Shown: positions 22,124-31,931 of the stretch, in pieces
Numbering within the stretch: position 1 is the stretch's first letter
Layout of the letters: each line of letters starts with the position of its first letter
The notes under the pieces: generated by a model
Databases searched by the model: none
The model's input: only the letters and a program-made list of their open reading frames with translations
Told to the model about the DNA's origin: nothing
Translations under genes and position numbers: made by a program
NCBI RefSeq assembly: GCF_002224285.1
Contig: NZ_CP022436.1
Location: forward strand, 1-64,000
Reading direction: 5' to 3'
DNA: 64,000 nucleotides
Origin: Arthrobacter sp. YN
GTDB taxonomy: Bacteria > Actinomycetota > Actinomycetes > Actinomycetales > Micrococcaceae

Positions 22124-22840
22124 TTAGGACATTCCAGTTACCCTCATGGTGATGTTGATCCGTCCGTGCGACAGGCCGCAATCCTCGGGAGCCGTTCCGG
22201 GAAAGACCTTGGGAATGCCGTGATAGGCAAACCTGGATGGCCCACCGAAGACGAACAGGTCTCCGGAGCGGAGTTCCACATCCGAGTACGGCTTGGTCCG
22301 GGTCTCGGTGTTGCCGAAGCGGAAAAGGCAGGCCTCGCCGATGCTGAGGGACACTACGGGAGCCCCGGAGCGTTCGTCTTTGTCCTGATGCATACCCATG
22401 GCTGCGCCGTCGTCGTAGAAGTTCACCAGCGCGGCGTCGGGCGTGTAGTCCGAGGCCAGATCGGCCAGCGACCCATCCGGGTTGGCTCCGGACGCATAGG
22501 CGTCCGCAACAGCCTTCCGGCCCAAACGAACCATCCAGTCCGGGAAATCGAGCACGGGACGGCCGTTGACGTCGGTGGCTTCCCGCGTGTACTTGTACGG
22601 TTGCCAGTGCCACCCAAGGCATACGGTACGTACCGACATCCGGCGGCCGCCCGGAAGTGTTGCCGCCCGCAAAGGCACCGGACCCTGGGTCCATTCACCA
22701 AAGCGCCCCACAATCCACCGCTGCTGTTCGGCGCTGAGCCAGCCGGGAACATGGACCGCACCCGGGGCAATCAGCCGGGGTCCGGCGTCGTGTGCTTTCG
22801 GCTGAACCAGCTCCAACGGGAACAAGGCGTCATCGCTCAC
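22124..22840 (-). CDS. alkB: AlkB-type alpha-ketoglutarate-dependent dioxygenase
   Basis: It repairs 1-methyladenine and 3-methylcytosine by oxidative demethylation. The 238-residue protein has the Fe(II) ligands in MGMHQDKDE (H and D) and a later AYHGIPKV histidine, and the ketoglutarate-binding RINITMR arginines. GTG 22840 overlaps the stop of the preceding methyltransferase gene as GTGA, so translation is coupled; the longer reading from 22933 lies inside that gene. It is the last gene of the four-gene alkylation-repair operon. Confidence 0.93.
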   Translation of the reverse strand: MSDDALFPLELVQPKAHDAGPRLIAPGAVHVPGWLSAEQQRWIVGRFGEWTQGPVPLRAATLPGGRRMSVRTVCLGWHWQPYKYTREATDVNGRPVLDFPDWMVRLGRKAVADAYASGANPDGSLADLASDYTPDAALVNFYDDGAAMGMHQDKDERSGAPVVSLSIGEACLFRFGNTETRTKPYSDVELRSGDLFVFGGPSRFAYHGIPKVFPGTAPEDCGLSHGRINITMRVTGMS

Positions 22841-23466
22841 GCCGCTGCCTCCAAAGTCAGCAGCGCGCGTTTTGCCTCCGGTCCCCCGAGGTAGCCGCCA
22901 AAGCTGCCATCCGATTTCACTACACGATGGCAAGGGATGATAACGGGAAGCGGATTGGTGGCACAGGCGGTTCCGACAGCCCGGACCGCATTGGGGCTGC
23001 CCGCTGCCAAAGCAACGTCCGCGTAGCTTTCGGTGCGACCGTAGGCAATCCGGGGCAGGTGCTGCAGCACATTCAGCCGGAACCCGCGGGAAAGGCGGAA
23101 GTCCACGGTGAGATCGAACTCTGTCCGGGTGCCGCCAAAATACTCGTCGAGCTGCCGCGCAGCACTGTCCAACCGTGCCGGTGCCTGAAGAATGCGGGGG
23201 CTGATGGTGTCGGACAAGCGCTGCAGGACTTCGGTGTGGTTTTCCACCTCAAAGGCCACGCGCACGATTCCCCGGTCAGTGGCAGCCAAGAGGAGTTTCC
23301 CCACAGGGGAATCCACCACTGTGTAAGCCACATCCAGGGTGTGGGTCAGTTGGGCATCGCGGGCTAGCCGGGCGCACAGGCTCGTAAGCGCGGGTTCCAG
23401 GCCGGCGTCGAGGGGTTCCAGGAGTGACAAGACGTCCGCGTGGTCAGGGCTTGATTCAAGGGTCAT
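22837..23466 (-). CDS. Methylated-DNA--protein-cysteine methyltransferase, second copy
   Basis: The 209-residue protein belongs to the Ogt/Ada C-terminal family, which transfers O6-alkyl groups from guanine to its own cysteine. The acceptor motif PVIIPCHRVV is intact and the SPVGKLLLAAT N-terminal domain is present. An extra N-terminal 45 residues precede the usual domain. Its ATG overlaps the sigma-factor stop and its own stop overlaps the alkB start. It differs clearly from the copy at 23993-24502, so this is not a recent duplication. Confidence 0.93.
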   Translation of the reverse strand: MTLESSPDHADVLSLLEPLDAGLEPALTSLCARLARDAQLTHTLDVAYTVVDSPVGKLLLAATDRGIVRVAFEVENHTEVLQRLSDTISPRILQAPARLDSAARQLDEYFGGTRTEFDLTVDFRLSRGFRLNVLQHLPRIAYGRTESYADVALAAGSPNAVRAVGTACATNPLPVIIPCHRVVKSDGSFGGYLGGPEAKRALLTLEAAA

Positions 23467-23993
23467 CGGATTTCTCCCTTCGGAAGTGAATGTGCCAGCG
23501 CCGGAAGGTCAGCCAGCACGCTGCGGAGTGCTTTGACGCCGTCCGCCCCTGCGCGTCGCGCAGCCTCAGGAGTACCTCCCAGGAGTGCGGCTACGTCGTT
23601 ATAAGGAAGTCCAGCCAGGTAGTGATACGCCACGGCCTGCCGTTGTTTGGGTGGAAGCTGGGTCACCGCGTCCAGTAACTCGGCGTGGTCCTCACCGGGA
23701 ATGCCAAGGTGCGAAGCGTGCTCGGGCGGGGAATCCACCGGGACGGCCCGACGGTTGCCGGCCCGCAGGTGGTCGACGCATTTTCGGTGCGCTATGGTGA
23801 CCAGCCAGGCCTGCACGTTGGCGTCGTGCGGGAGGTCAGGATAAGCCTGGAGGGCCGCGAGGAAGGTATCGGACCAGGCGTCATCAGCATCGTGCACGCC
23901 CAGGACCGCACGGCACACCCGAAGGACGGTGGCGCCTTGTTCCTGCACTACCGATTCGAAGGGTCTTTTGCTGGTCGCTTGCCGAAGCTCCAT
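23463..23993 (-). CDS. ECF-type sigma factor within the alkylation-repair operon
   Basis: The 176-residue protein has sigma region 2 (residues about 20-85: VLGVHDADDAWSDTFLAALQAYP, VQAWLVTIAHRKCVDHLR) and region 4 (about 115-165: LPPKQRQAVAYHYLAGLPYNDVAALLGGT with a helix-turn-helix). It has no fused anti-sigma domain and no anti-sigma gene is next to it. It is translationally coupled to both flanking methyltransferase genes, so it probably directs transcription of this operon, a sigma-based counterpart of the Ada response. Target genes are inferred from context only. Confidence 0.88.
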   Translation of the reverse strand: MELRQATSKRPFESVVQEQGATVLRVCRAVLGVHDADDAWSDTFLAALQAYPDLPHDANVQAWLVTIAHRKCVDHLRAGNRRAVPVDSPPEHASHLGIPGEDHAELLDAVTQLPPKQRQAVAYHYLAGLPYNDVAALLGGTPEAARRAGADGVKALRSVLADLPALAHSLPKGEIR

Positions 23994-24502
23994 CAGAAAA
24001 GCTTTCCTTCTTTCACAGCCGCCGGTTCTTCCAGTTCAAGAAGGAAGCGTTTGTTCCGGAGGCCACCGGCGTACCCGGTCAGTTGACCCTTGCGTCCCAC
24101 CACGCGGTGGCAGGGAATGATGATGCTGATGGGATTGCGCCCGACCGCGGAGCCCACGGCCTGGGCCAGATGAGGATCGCCCAACTCAGCGGCCAACTCG
24201 CCGTAACTGACTGTTTCTCCGAAAGGGATATCTTGGAGCCGCGTCCAGACCTTCTCCTGGAAGGGGTTCCCGCGTGCCTCATGCGGGACGCCAAAAACGG
24301 TGCGGTGGCCACCCAGATACTCGTCCAGCTGGTGCCGGGTCCGGGCGAACACAGGATCCTCGAGCCCTACAGGAACACCGAAGTAGTCGGGCGGAGGCAT
24401 ATGCCAGTGGCCCTCGTAGAAGATGCCCGTCAAAAATTCCCCGCGGGCAGTCATCGTCAACTGCCCCAACGGGGAATCCATGGTGGTGTGCCGGATGCTC
24501 AT
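23993..24502 (-). CDS. ogt: Methylated-DNA--protein-cysteine methyltransferase, first copy
   Basis: The 169-residue protein has the classic O6-methylguanine methyltransferase layout, beginning with a SPLGQLTMTARG domain and containing NPFQEKVWTRLQDIPFGETVSYGELA and the acceptor motif IIIPCHRVVG. It starts the alkylation operon; the stop TGA and the sigma-factor ATG share one base. The 45-nt gap to crgA upstream must hold the promoter, unless it is read through from crgA. Confidence 0.95.
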   Translation of the reverse strand: MSIRHTTMDSPLGQLTMTARGEFLTGIFYEGHWHMPPPDYFGVPVGLEDPVFARTRHQLDEYLGGHRTVFGVPHEARGNPFQEKVWTRLQDIPFGETVSYGELAAELGDPHLAQAVGSAVGRNPISIIIPCHRVVGRKGQLTGYAGGLRNKRFLLELEEPAAVKEGKLF

Positions 24503-24547
24503 ATCTTGTAGACGTCCACGGGCACGGAAATGTGAGGTGCGGCTTTC

Positions 24548-24802
24548 CTAGGAGCGCCAGCGCGTGGTCATCAGGAAGCCCACAATGGCGATTCCGAAGC
24601 CGGCCACGATGTTCCATGAGGCCCAGTCGCGGACCGGGAATTGTCCCTCGGTGATGTAGAAGGTGATGATCCAGAGGAGGCCGAGGATCATCAGTCCGAA
24701 CATGACGGCTTTGTACCAAACCGGGTTCGGCTTGTACTGCTGCGCTGCGGAAGCCTGCTGGTCCTGACGGGCAGGCCGCTTGCGGGGCTTGGACTCGGGC
24801 AC
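24548..24802 (-). CDS. crgA: Cell division protein CrgA
   Basis: CrgA is a small actinobacterial divisome protein that interacts with FtsZ and septal peptidoglycan enzymes. The 84-residue protein has a basic cytosolic N terminus, then two membrane helices (VMFGLMILGLLWIITFYI and IVAGFGIAIVGFLMTT) with the family's conserved WN and MTTRW motifs. The start is GTG with GGAGG six nt upstream. It is divergent from the sortase gene. Confidence 0.95.
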   Translation of the reverse strand: MPESKPRKRPARQDQQASAAQQYKPNPVWYKAVMFGLMILGLLWIITFYITEGQFPVRDWASWNIVAGFGIAIVGFLMTTRWRS

Positions 24803-24974
24803 GGATCCTCCTTGGCTGTACGTTGGTACCCGTTCCAGCCAGCCTTGATATCCTGCAGGAAGGAAAATTCCAGCGGTTAACGGCCACGCGGCGTTCCGGG
24901 TTGGTTCTAGCTGTCAAGTCTAGCCGCAACTCGGGGTCCGCCCGCCGCGCCCGCGCCCGATCCGAGGAGACGCT

Positions 24975-25787
24975 GTGGCGCATCAGCAGACGACGGCGGC
25001 TTCCGCCGTGCCGTCCGGGCGCCGGGGGCAGGAACGAACTCCCCGCAAGCGCCTCCGCGCTTCGGACGTCGTCCGAAAACTCAGCCAGATCCTGGGTGAA
25101 ATCCTCATCACGGGCGGTGTTGTCCTGTTGCTGTTTGTGGGCTGGCAATTGTGGTGGACCAACGTTGAGGCAGACGCCAAACAGACGGAAGCCATTCAGA
25201 ACTTCGCCCAGCAACTCACAGGGCCCGTTACTCCTGCAGAGGCCGCGAACCCGGCGGACTACGGGGACCCAGTCGTGGGAACAGCCCCTGCCAACGGGGA
25301 AACGATCGGGATCATGTACATCCCGCGCTTCGGCGCCGACTACACCCGTCCCATCATCGAAGGAACCGGCTCGGACGTCCTGGACACGCTGGGCCTGGGA
25401 CACTACGGAAGCACCAGCATGCCCGGCGCAGTCGGGAACTTCGCGGTGGCCGGCCATCGGCAGACACACGGAGCGGTCCTGGACAGCATTCACACTCTGG
25501 TTCCCGGGGACAAGATCTACGTTCAGACTGCCGATGGGTACTACACCTACGTCTTCCGCAACAACCAGATCGTGCTTCCCAACCGCACTGATGTGTTGCT
25601 GCCCGTGCCCACCCAGACGGGCGTCGCGCCGGAGGAGAGAATCCTGACCATGACCAGTTGCAACCCGCGTTTCGGTTCGCAGGAACGCATCATCGCCTAC
25701 TCCGTCATGGAGGGCTGGCAACCGGCCTCAGCGGGACCGCCGTCGGACATTGCCGCCCAAGTAGCCCAGGCCCAAGGAAAGGGGTAG
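24975..25787 (+). CDS. Class E sortase
   Basis: Class E sortases link surface proteins with an LAXTG-type signal to the cell wall. The 270-residue protein has a basic, cytosolic N terminus, one membrane anchor (about residues 44-60), and a sortase domain with the catalytic histidine in AVAGHRQTHG, catalytic cysteine in LTMTSCNPRFG and the arginine shortly after (SQERI). Start is GTG with GAGGAG upstream. No sortase substrate was seen in the window. A small membrane-protein gene follows three nt later. Confidence 0.93.
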   Translation: MAHQQTTAASAVPSGRRGQERTPRKRLRASDVVRKLSQILGEILITGGVVLLLFVGWQLWWTNVEADAKQTEAIQNFAQQLTGPVTPAEAANPADYGDPVVGTAPANGETIGIMYIPRFGADYTRPIIEGTGSDVLDTLGLGHYGSTSMPGAVGNFAVAGHRQTHGAVLDSIHTLVPGDKIYVQTADGYYTYVFRNNQIVLPNRTDVLLPVPTQTGVAPEERILTMTSCNPRFGSQERIIAYSVMEGWQPASAGPPSDIAAQVAQAQGKG

Positions 25788-25790
25788 CGG

Positions 25791-25961
25791 ATGTACGCGT
25801 GGATTTTCCGCAATCTACCGGGACCCGTCTGGGTGCGGATCCTGACCTGTTTGGTATTGGTGGCAGCAGCCCTGGTACTGATGGTCCAGTTCCTCTTCCC
25901 CTGGTTCTCCCAATTCACCACTTTGACTGACTCAACGATTGGTTTAGTGCAGCAGCCATGA
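25791..25961 (+). CDS. Small single-pass membrane protein
   Basis: This 56-residue protein begins MYAWIFRNLPGPVWVR, has one long hydrophobic helix (ILTCLVLVAAALVLMVQFLF) and a polar tail ending VQQP. GGAAAGG lies upstream and its stop overlaps the next start as ATGA, between the sortase and glutamine amidotransferase genes, so it is likely translated. Similar short proteins occupy this place in related actinobacteria. The function is unknown. Confidence 0.82.
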   Translation: MYAWIFRNLPGPVWVRILTCLVLVAAALVLMVQFLFPWFSQFTTLTDSTIGLVQQP

Positions 25962-26599
25962 GCACAACAAAAATTCTTGTAGTAGATAACTACGACAGCT
26001 TCGTCTACACCTTGGTGGGATACCTCCAGGAACTCGGTGCGGAGACCACCGTGGTCCGCAACGACGACGTGACACTTTCCGAGGCCACTGAGCTCGCAGC
26101 AACGCGCGACGGCGTCCTCGTCTCGCCGGGTCCCGGCACCCCAGCCGAAGCCGGCGTCTGCATCGAGCTCATCAAGTGGTGCGGCGACAACAGCAAACCG
26201 ATGTTCGGCGTCTGCCTCGGCCACCAGGCCCTGGCCGAAGCGTACGGCGGTGTGGTGACCCATGCCCCTGAACTCATGCACGGCAAGACGTCTCCGGTGC
26301 AGCACGAAGGCAAGAGCGTTTTTGCCGGGCTCCCCTCGCCCGTCACGGCAACGCGCTACCACTCACTCGCTGCGGTTCGCGATTCCATCCCGGACGTCCT
26401 GGAGATCACCGCCGAAACCACCAACGGCGTAGTGATGGGCTTGCAGCACAAGACCGCACCCCTCTGCGGTGTCCAGTTCCACCCCGAATCGGTCCTCACA
26501 GAAGGTGGCTACCAGATGCTCGGCAACTGGTTGGAGTCCCTGGGGATGGCCGGAGCGGCCGAACGCGCCTCCAAACTGAGCCCACTGATCAAGCAGTAG
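25958..26599 (+). CDS. pabA: Glutamine amidotransferase, aminodeoxychorismate/anthranilate synthase component II
   Basis: The 213-residue class I amidotransferase releases ammonia from glutamine for chorismate amination. It shows ILVVDNYDSFVYTL, the SPGPGTP oxyanion region, the catalytic cysteine in FGVCLGHQA and the His/Glu pair in VQFHPESVLTEGG. PabA and TrpG cannot be told apart by sequence alone. In actinobacteria this origin-proximal copy is generally assigned to folate (or both) pathways; no component I gene is nearby. Confidence 0.9.
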   Translation: MSTTKILVVDNYDSFVYTLVGYLQELGAETTVVRNDDVTLSEATELAATRDGVLVSPGPGTPAEAGVCIELIKWCGDNSKPMFGVCLGHQALAEAYGGVVTHAPELMHGKTSPVQHEGKSVFAGLPSPVTATRYHSLAAVRDSIPDVLEITAETTNGVVMGLQHKTAPLCGVQFHPESVLTEGGYQMLGNWLESLGMAGAAERASKLSPLIKQ

Positions 26600-26609
26600 G
26601 TTGCGGGCT

Positions 26610-26633
26610 GCGGCGGTCGGCAGCGACCGCCGC
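26610..26633. terminator. Bidirectional hairpin between convergent pabA and pknB
   Basis: Ten-nt GC-rich arms (26610-26619 and 26624-26633) around GCAG lie between two converging genes. There is no T run, but the position fits termination in both directions. Confidence 0.55.
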
Positions 26634-26703
26634 CCTCCGCGTGCTAGCTCGTTCCTCGCTTTGATGCACGCTTCCGGGCGCCGGCCCGCTGCCTTCGGTC
26701 CGG

Positions 26704-28575
26704 CTATTTCTTGGTGGCCGTCGGTTTGGGGGTCGGCTTGTCCGTCTCCGTGGGTGTCGGAGTGGGGGTCGGCGTCGGGATGACGGGGGCCTTCGCCACC
26801 GTGATGGTGACGGTCTTACCCTGATCGACTTCCGTATTGAACGTCTCGCTCTGGGCGGTTACCGTTCCTGCAGCGACCTCTGAGTTTTCCTGCTCAACCA
26901 CTACCATGGGCAAGCCATTGGTCTTGAGCGAGGCTTCCGCTTCAGCCAGCGGCAGTCCGATCAGCTGGGGCATGAGTACCTTGCCCGAGGAGACCTGGAG
27001 CTCCACCTTGGAGCTGATGGCGATGGCTCCGCCAGGGGCCGGGCCGGTGTTGATGACCAGTCCCACAGGCACAGTGGCACTGTGCGTCCGGACAGTCACA
27101 ATATCGCCGGTGATGCCCAGCCTGCGCAGGGCGTCGCGGGCGTCCGGCTCCGTACGGCCCACGATGTCGGCCGGAATGGTCACCGAGTTGGGTCCGCTGG
27201 AAATCTTGAGGACAACTTCGGCGTCCTGGTCGAGCATTGAACCAGCGGTGGGTGATGTTCCGATGGTCATGTCCTTGGCCACCGTGTCGCTGGCTTCGCG
27301 CACCGTTTTAGGCACCAGCTTGGCTGAATAGAGTTCCTGGATGGCCTGGGACTCGGACATGTTGGCCACCACGGGCACAGCGATCTTGGCCGGCACCGGC
27401 GGTTGCGCGTTCATGAGGTTGTAAAGCCAGAACCCGCCGCCTGCCAGCACAATGAGAGTGAAGATTACCAGGGTGGCAATCCAGGTACGACGCCGGTTGT
27501 TCTGAACCGCTGTCCGCTCGCGTTCCGGTGGGAGGCCCAGGGGAAGTGGCTCTTCCGACTGCCGCTCAGCGGGTTCGTCCTTGTACTCTGCTTCCTTGAA
27601 CTGGTCAGCGGCAAGAAAGCCCACCGCTGTGGAGCTCAGGAGTTGGGTGGCCGGGTCCTCTTGGTCCACGAGGTCGTTCGGATCTGTGGGCGCCTCGCTG
27701 GCCGGGACAGCCGGGACGGGAATGCCGTTGCTTGCCGCGCGCAGGGCGCGGCGGAAGGAGGCAGCGTCCTGGAAACGGTCTGTCCGGCTCTTTTGCAGGG
27801 CCTTTGCCAGGACTGAGTCGAGGGCTTCGGAAACATCGGGGTTGTGGGCGCTGGGCATGTCCGGGATTTCGCGGACGTGCTGGTAGGCCACCGAGACCGG
27901 GCTGTCGCCGACAAACGGCGGCCGGCTGGTCAGCAGTTCGTAGAGGAGGCACCCGGCCGAGTAGAGGTCGCTGCGGGCGTCTACGGTTTCGCCGCGGGCC
28001 TGCTCCGGTGAAAGGTACTGTGCCGTGCCTACGACGGCCTGGGTTTGGGTCATGGTGGCAGCGGAATCTGCCATGGCGCGTGCAATGCCAAAGTCCATGA
28101 CTTTGACGTCTCCGGTGTCGGCACAAACCATGACATTGGCCGGCTTGATGTCACGGTGGACAATGCCCGCGCGGTGGCTGTACTCCAGTGCAGCAAGGAC
28201 ACCGAGGGTGAAGCCGATGGAACTCTCTACCCCCAGCTCGTTCGCCTTGATCATGTCCCGCAGGGTGCGGCCGGCCACGTATTCCATCACGATGTACGGG
28301 ACCCGGACGTCCTCGCCGGGACCTCCGGGGACCGAGTACTCGCCGGTATCGAAAATGGCCACGATGGAGGGATGGTTCAACGCCGCAACGGCCTGTGCCT
28401 CACGTTTGAACCGGGCTTGGAACTGCGGATCGCGGGCCAGATCTGCACGCAGGATCTTGACCGCGATGGTCCGGCCCAGCAAAGTATCCGTTCCGCGGTA
28501 TACGTCCGCCATGCCACCACGACCGATCAAATCACCCAGTTCGTAGCGTTCATTGAGGATGCGCTGTGAAGACAC
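26704..28575 (-). CDS. pknB: Serine/threonine protein kinase PknB with PASTA domains
   Basis: The 623-residue membrane kinase senses peptidoglycan fragments and controls growth and division. The kinase domain (about residues 1-265) has GRGGMADVY, the catalytic HRDIKPANVMV and DFGIARA. A membrane helix follows near residue 365, then three PASTA repeats and a threonine/proline tail. I chose GTG 28575, preceded by GAGAGGAG; an in-frame ATG at 28623 would add 16 residues. It is the last gene of the fhaA-to-pknB operon. Confidence 0.95.
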   Translation of the reverse strand: MSSQRILNERYELGDLIGRGGMADVYRGTDTLLGRTIAVKILRADLARDPQFQARFKREAQAVAALNHPSIVAIFDTGEYSVPGGPGEDVRVPYIVMEYVAGRTLRDMIKANELGVESSIGFTLGVLAALEYSHRAGIVHRDIKPANVMVCADTGDVKVMDFGIARAMADSAATMTQTQAVVGTAQYLSPEQARGETVDARSDLYSAGCLLYELLTSRPPFVGDSPVSVAYQHVREIPDMPSAHNPDVSEALDSVLAKALQKSRTDRFQDAASFRRALRAASNGIPVPAVPASEAPTDPNDLVDQEDPATQLLSSTAVGFLAADQFKEAEYKDEPAERQSEEPLPLGLPPERERTAVQNNRRRTWIATLVIFTLIVLAGGGFWLYNLMNAQPPVPAKIAVPVVANMSESQAIQELYSAKLVPKTVREASDTVAKDMTIGTSPTAGSMLDQDAEVVLKISSGPNSVTIPADIVGRTEPDARDALRRLGITGDIVTVRTHSATVPVGLVINTGPAPGGAIAISSKVELQVSSGKVLMPQLIGLPLAEAEASLKTNGLPMVVVEQENSEVAAGTVTAQSETFNTEVDQGKTVTITVAKAPVIPTPTPTPTPTETDKPTPKPTATKK

Positions 28576-28632
28576 AGGTGTGCTCTCCTCTCGATGCGCG
28601 GGACCTTGGCGTGGTGTAGACATGGGACTCAG

Positions 28633-30477
28633 TTAGTTGCTCGGGCTGCCGGTGCCACTGGGGCTGGCGCTCGAGGATCCGGGGTTGGTGGGTACAACGG
28701 CCTTGGACAGGAAGTAGGTCACTGTAGAACCTGCGGGAACCTCAGCTCCGGCTGCCGGCGAAGACCTGACGAACGTGCCTGCTTGTTGGCCTACGGCTCC
28801 GTTCACGGGATCCCCGGCTACCCACCGCAGTCCCGCGCCCTCAATGGCCGCGCGAACCTGTGACTCGCTGGCTCCCACGCTGATGGTGGGGACGGCGACC
28901 GCCTCAGGTCCCTTGGAGTACTGAACCGTGATGGTTTGTCCCGGGTCAACAGGTCCTGTGGGGTTGATGTCTACCACGGTTCCTGGAGCAGCCGGGTTGA
29001 AGACCTCCACACCGTTGACGCCGAGGCCCAAATCGCGGAGTTCCGCACTGACGGTTTGGAATGGTTGACCCAGGTACTGCTCGGGGATCACGTTGATCTT
29101 CTGGGGCGTTGACTGCGTCGGCGACGGTGCCTCGGACGTAGGAGGAGGTGTCGTCGCTGTTGGCGTAGCCGAGGTCGACGTCGGGCTGGCACTCCGGCTG
29201 GTGCTGGCAGTGGTGGACTGGCTCGGGCTGGGAGTCGGCGAGAAGAACCCGGACTGGGTAATCAGGAAACCAACCAGCGCGAACAGCACCAGCAGGATCA
29301 AGGCAACCATCGGCCAGGTCCAGGGGCTGCGCTTCTTGCGTTCCGGCTCGCCATCGTCGAAGTTCTCGTCGTCGGTGTAGACGACCTCCTCTTCGTCGTT
29401 CAGCTGACGCTCTGCCTCCAGGGCATTGGCGCGTGACAGCGGATTGTCGGACGAGGCCGCAGCCGCTCCCACAGCAGCTCCGGCTGCACCGGCGCCCAGC
29501 ACCGGAAGTGCGGAGGTCGCCGTCGACGATTGCTCTTTACCGTAAGGCGAGGTGACGACGCCGGTGGGGGCCGTTGCGGTGTCTACAGGCGCCGTGATGG
29601 GTCCGGTAGTGGATTCGAACAGCAGCATGCCGGGTACGGCCGCATGGGCTGTGGCGATGTCGCCGTTGCGGATGGCGTCGGCGGCTTCGGCCAGCTTGAT
29701 TGCGTTGGCAGGACGGTTCTTGGGATCCTTGGCCAGCATGGACATCAGGAGGGCGCGGACTGGTGTCGGCAAGGTCTCCGGCAGGGGCGGCGGCGCGTCG
29801 TTGACCTGCGCCAGGGCAATGGCGATCTGCGATTCGCCGGAGAAAGGACGGTGGCCGGTGAGGCACTCGTAGCCGATGACACCCAGTGAGTAGATGTCCG
29901 AGGAACCCGTGGCGGTCTGGCCGGTTGCCTGCTCAGGAGCCAAGTACTGGGCAGTGCCCATGACCTGGCCGGTCTGGGTCAGCGGAACCTGGTCTGCCAA
30001 GCGGGCGATGCCGAAGTCGGTGACTTTGACCCGGTTGTCCGGCGTGATCAGCAGGTTGCCCGGCTTGATGTCGCGGTGGACCAGTCCCTGGGCGTGTGCC
30101 ACGGCAAGTGCGCGGGCTGTCTGCGCAATGATCGAGAGTGTCATGTCCGGAGACAGCACCTGCTCCCGCTCGAGGATTCCGCTCAAGGGGTGACCCGGAA
30201 CGAGCTCCATGACCAAATAGGCAGAGCCGGCTTCTTCGCCGTAATCGAAGACGTTGGCGATGCCCACGTGGTTGAGGAGGGCGGTGTGCCGGGCCTCGGC
30301 ACGGAACCTCTGGAGGAACCCGGGGTCACCCGTGTATTCCTCTTTGAGCACCTTGATGGCGACGATCCGGCCGAGGATCTGGTCCTTGGCCTTCCAGACC
30401 TCGCCCATGCCGCCAATCGCAATGCGACTGGTCAGTTGGAACCTGCCGCCGAGTGTGATTCCCGAAGTAGGCCTCAC
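28633..30477 (-). CDS. pknA: Serine/threonine protein kinase PknA with PASTA domains
   Basis: The 614-residue protein is a second Hanks-type kinase. The domain shows [23 protein letters not shown] and [10 protein letters not shown] cytosolic linker rich in A, T and P follows, then one membrane helix ([19 protein letters not shown]) and a periplasmic S/T/P-rich stretch with two PASTA-like repeats. Mycobacterial PknA usually lacks PASTA domains, so their presence is a Micrococcaceae trait or marks a different ancestry. The GTG start overlaps the pbpA stop. Confidence 0.93.
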   Translation of the reverse strand: MRPTSGITLGGRFQLTSRIAIGGMGEVWKAKDQILGRIVAIKVLKEEYTGDPGFLQRFRAEARHTALLNHVGIANVFDYGEEAGSAYLVMELVPGHPLSGILEREQVLSPDMTLSIIAQTARALAVAHAQGLVHRDIKPGNLLITPDNRVKVTDFGIARLADQVPLTQTGQVMGTAQYLAPEQATGQTATGSSDIYSLGVIGYECLTGHRPFSGESQIAIALAQVNDAPPPLPETLPTPVRALLMSMLAKDPKNRPANAIKLAEAADAIRNGDIATAHAAVPGMLLFESTTGPITAPVDTATAPTGVVTSPYGKEQSSTATSALPVLGAGAAGAAVGAAAASSDNPLSRANALEAERQLNDEEEVVYTDDENFDDGEPERKKRSPWTWPMVALILLVLFALVGFLITQSGFFSPTPSPSQSTTASTSRSASPTSTSATPTATTPPPTSEAPSPTQSTPQKINVIPEQYLGQPFQTVSAELRDLGLGVNGVEVFNPAAPGTVVDINPTGPVDPGQTITVQYSKGPEAVAVPTISVGASESQVRAAIEGAGLRWVAGDPVNGAVGQQAGTFVRSSPAAGAEVPAGSTVTYFLSKAVVPTNPGSSSASPSGTGSPSN

Positions 30478-31931
30478 TTATTCAACACCGCCTCAAAAAT
30501 CTTCTTTGCGTTCGGACTGGTTAGCTGGGCACCGCTGAGCACATCCACACCTTCCATGACGATGGTGACGGCTACTTGCGGGTCGTTTGCCGGGGCGAAC
30601 CCGGTAAACCATGAGTTGTTCAAACCTGAATCGCCGAGTTCCGCGGTACCGGTCTTGCCGGCCACCTTGACGCCGGACACCGCCGCGCCCTTGGCAATGC
30701 CGTTGTCCACCGCACTGGTCATCCACTCGGTGATCTGGGCCGCGATGGGCTGGGTGGTGCTGGTACGGAGAGCCTCGGGCCTGAGTTCGCTGATGACACG
30801 GAGGTCAGGAGCCCGGACCGTCTTGATCAGGTTCGGCTTCATTTGCACACCGCCATTGGCGATCGCGGCAGTCATCATGTTGATCTGCAGCGGGGTGGCC
30901 TTGACGTCGCGCTGGCCCACGGACGACTGTGCGAGCTGGGCCTGATCGAGGTCCTCCGGGAAGATACTGGGCGCCTGCTGGAGCTTGAGCTGATCGCCGA
31001 AGGTCTCTCCGAAGCCGAACTTCTGCGCCTGTTCGCGGATGGCATCCTGGCCGAGGTCCAGCGCAATGCTGGCAAACGGAGTATTGCAGGACTGCTCCAG
31101 GGCAAAGGCGAACGACGCCGTCTCCCGGACGTTGCAGTTACCACCGGCGTAGTTGGGCAGGCTGGCACTGGAACCGGGCAACGGCAGGCTGCTGGGGTTC
31201 GGCAGCTCGCTGTCCTTGTTGTACTTGCCTGAGTTCAGCGCAGCAGCTGTGTCGATGAGCTTGAAGACCGAACCCGGCGAGAGCAGGTTGCCTGTGGGGC
31301 CGCTGACGTTTTGGTTCAGGTTGATGCCAGGGACCTGGTTCAGCTCGGCGTAGCTTGCTTCTGCGGCGGCCGTGTCATGGGTCGCAATCAAATTGGGGTC
31401 GTAGGACGGTTTGGACACCATGGCCAGAACGGCGCCGGTCCTGGGGTTGGTCACCACGATGGATCCACGCTGGCCATCGGGGATGAGATCGAAGGCCAAC
31501 TTTTGAATTTCGGGATCCAGGGTCAGCTCTACAGATGCACCCTTGGGCTCGTTGCCCAGGAACATCTGGCTGATGCGGTCCAGGAAGAGCTGGTCCGAGT
31601 TGCCGGCGAGGGTGTCCTCCATGGAGAGTTCCAAGCCAGTGGAACCGAAGCCCTTGGAGAAGTAACCGGTAATGCCGGCGTAGAGCTCAGGCTGGTTGTA
31701 CTTGCGCTGGAACGCGCAGGACTCTGTGCCGGCAACAGACTCAGCCACCGGCTTGCCGCCGACGATGATGGCGCCGCGGTCGTTGCAGAACGAGGCAAGG
31801 ATGGCGCGCTGGTTCCAGGGATTGGCGTTGAGGTCGTCCGCGCCAATGACCTGGACATAGCTGATGGCGCCGAAGATCAACGCAAACATGGCGACGGCGG
31901 CCATCCAGGAGCTGCGAATAGCCTGGTTCAT
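30474..31931 (-). CDS. pbpA: Penicillin-binding protein, PbpA-type transpeptidase
   Basis: This class B transpeptidase cross-links peptidoglycan, usually together with RodA. The 485-residue protein has an N-terminal membrane anchor ([17 protein letters not shown]), a dimerisation domain and the transpeptidase motifs SPGSVFK (nucleophile serine and lysine), SCN and KTGTAE. The gene overlaps rodA upstream and pknA downstream by four nt each, so they are translated together. Confidence 0.95.
   Translation of the reverse strand: MNQAIRSSWMAAVAMFALIFGAISYVQVIGADDLNANPWNQRAILASFCNDRGAIIVGGKPVAESVAGTESCAFQRKYNQPELYAGITGYFSKGFGSTGLELSMEDTLAGNSDQLFLDRISQMFLGNEPKGASVELTLDPEIQKLAFDLIPDGQRGSIVVTNPRTGAVLAMVSKPSYDPNLIATHDTAAAEASYAELNQVPGINLNQNVSGPTGNLLSPGSVFKLIDTAAALNSGKYNKDSELPNPSSLPLPGSSASLPNYAGGNCNVRETASFAFALEQSCNTPFASIALDLGQDAIREQAQKFGFGETFGDQLKLQQAPSIFPEDLDQAQLAQSSVGQRDVKATPLQINMMTAAIANGGVQMKPNLIKTVRAPDLRVISELRPEALRTSTTQPIAAQITEWMTSAVDNGIAKGAAVSGVKVAGKTGTAELGDSGLNNSWFTGFAPANDPQVAVTIVMEGVDVLSGAQLTSPNAKKIFEAVLNK

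Noticed and set aside
24279..25721. 480-codon antisense frame across crgA and the sortase gene
   Set aside because: It crosses genuine genes on both strands and has no domain; low-complexity composition typical of shadows.
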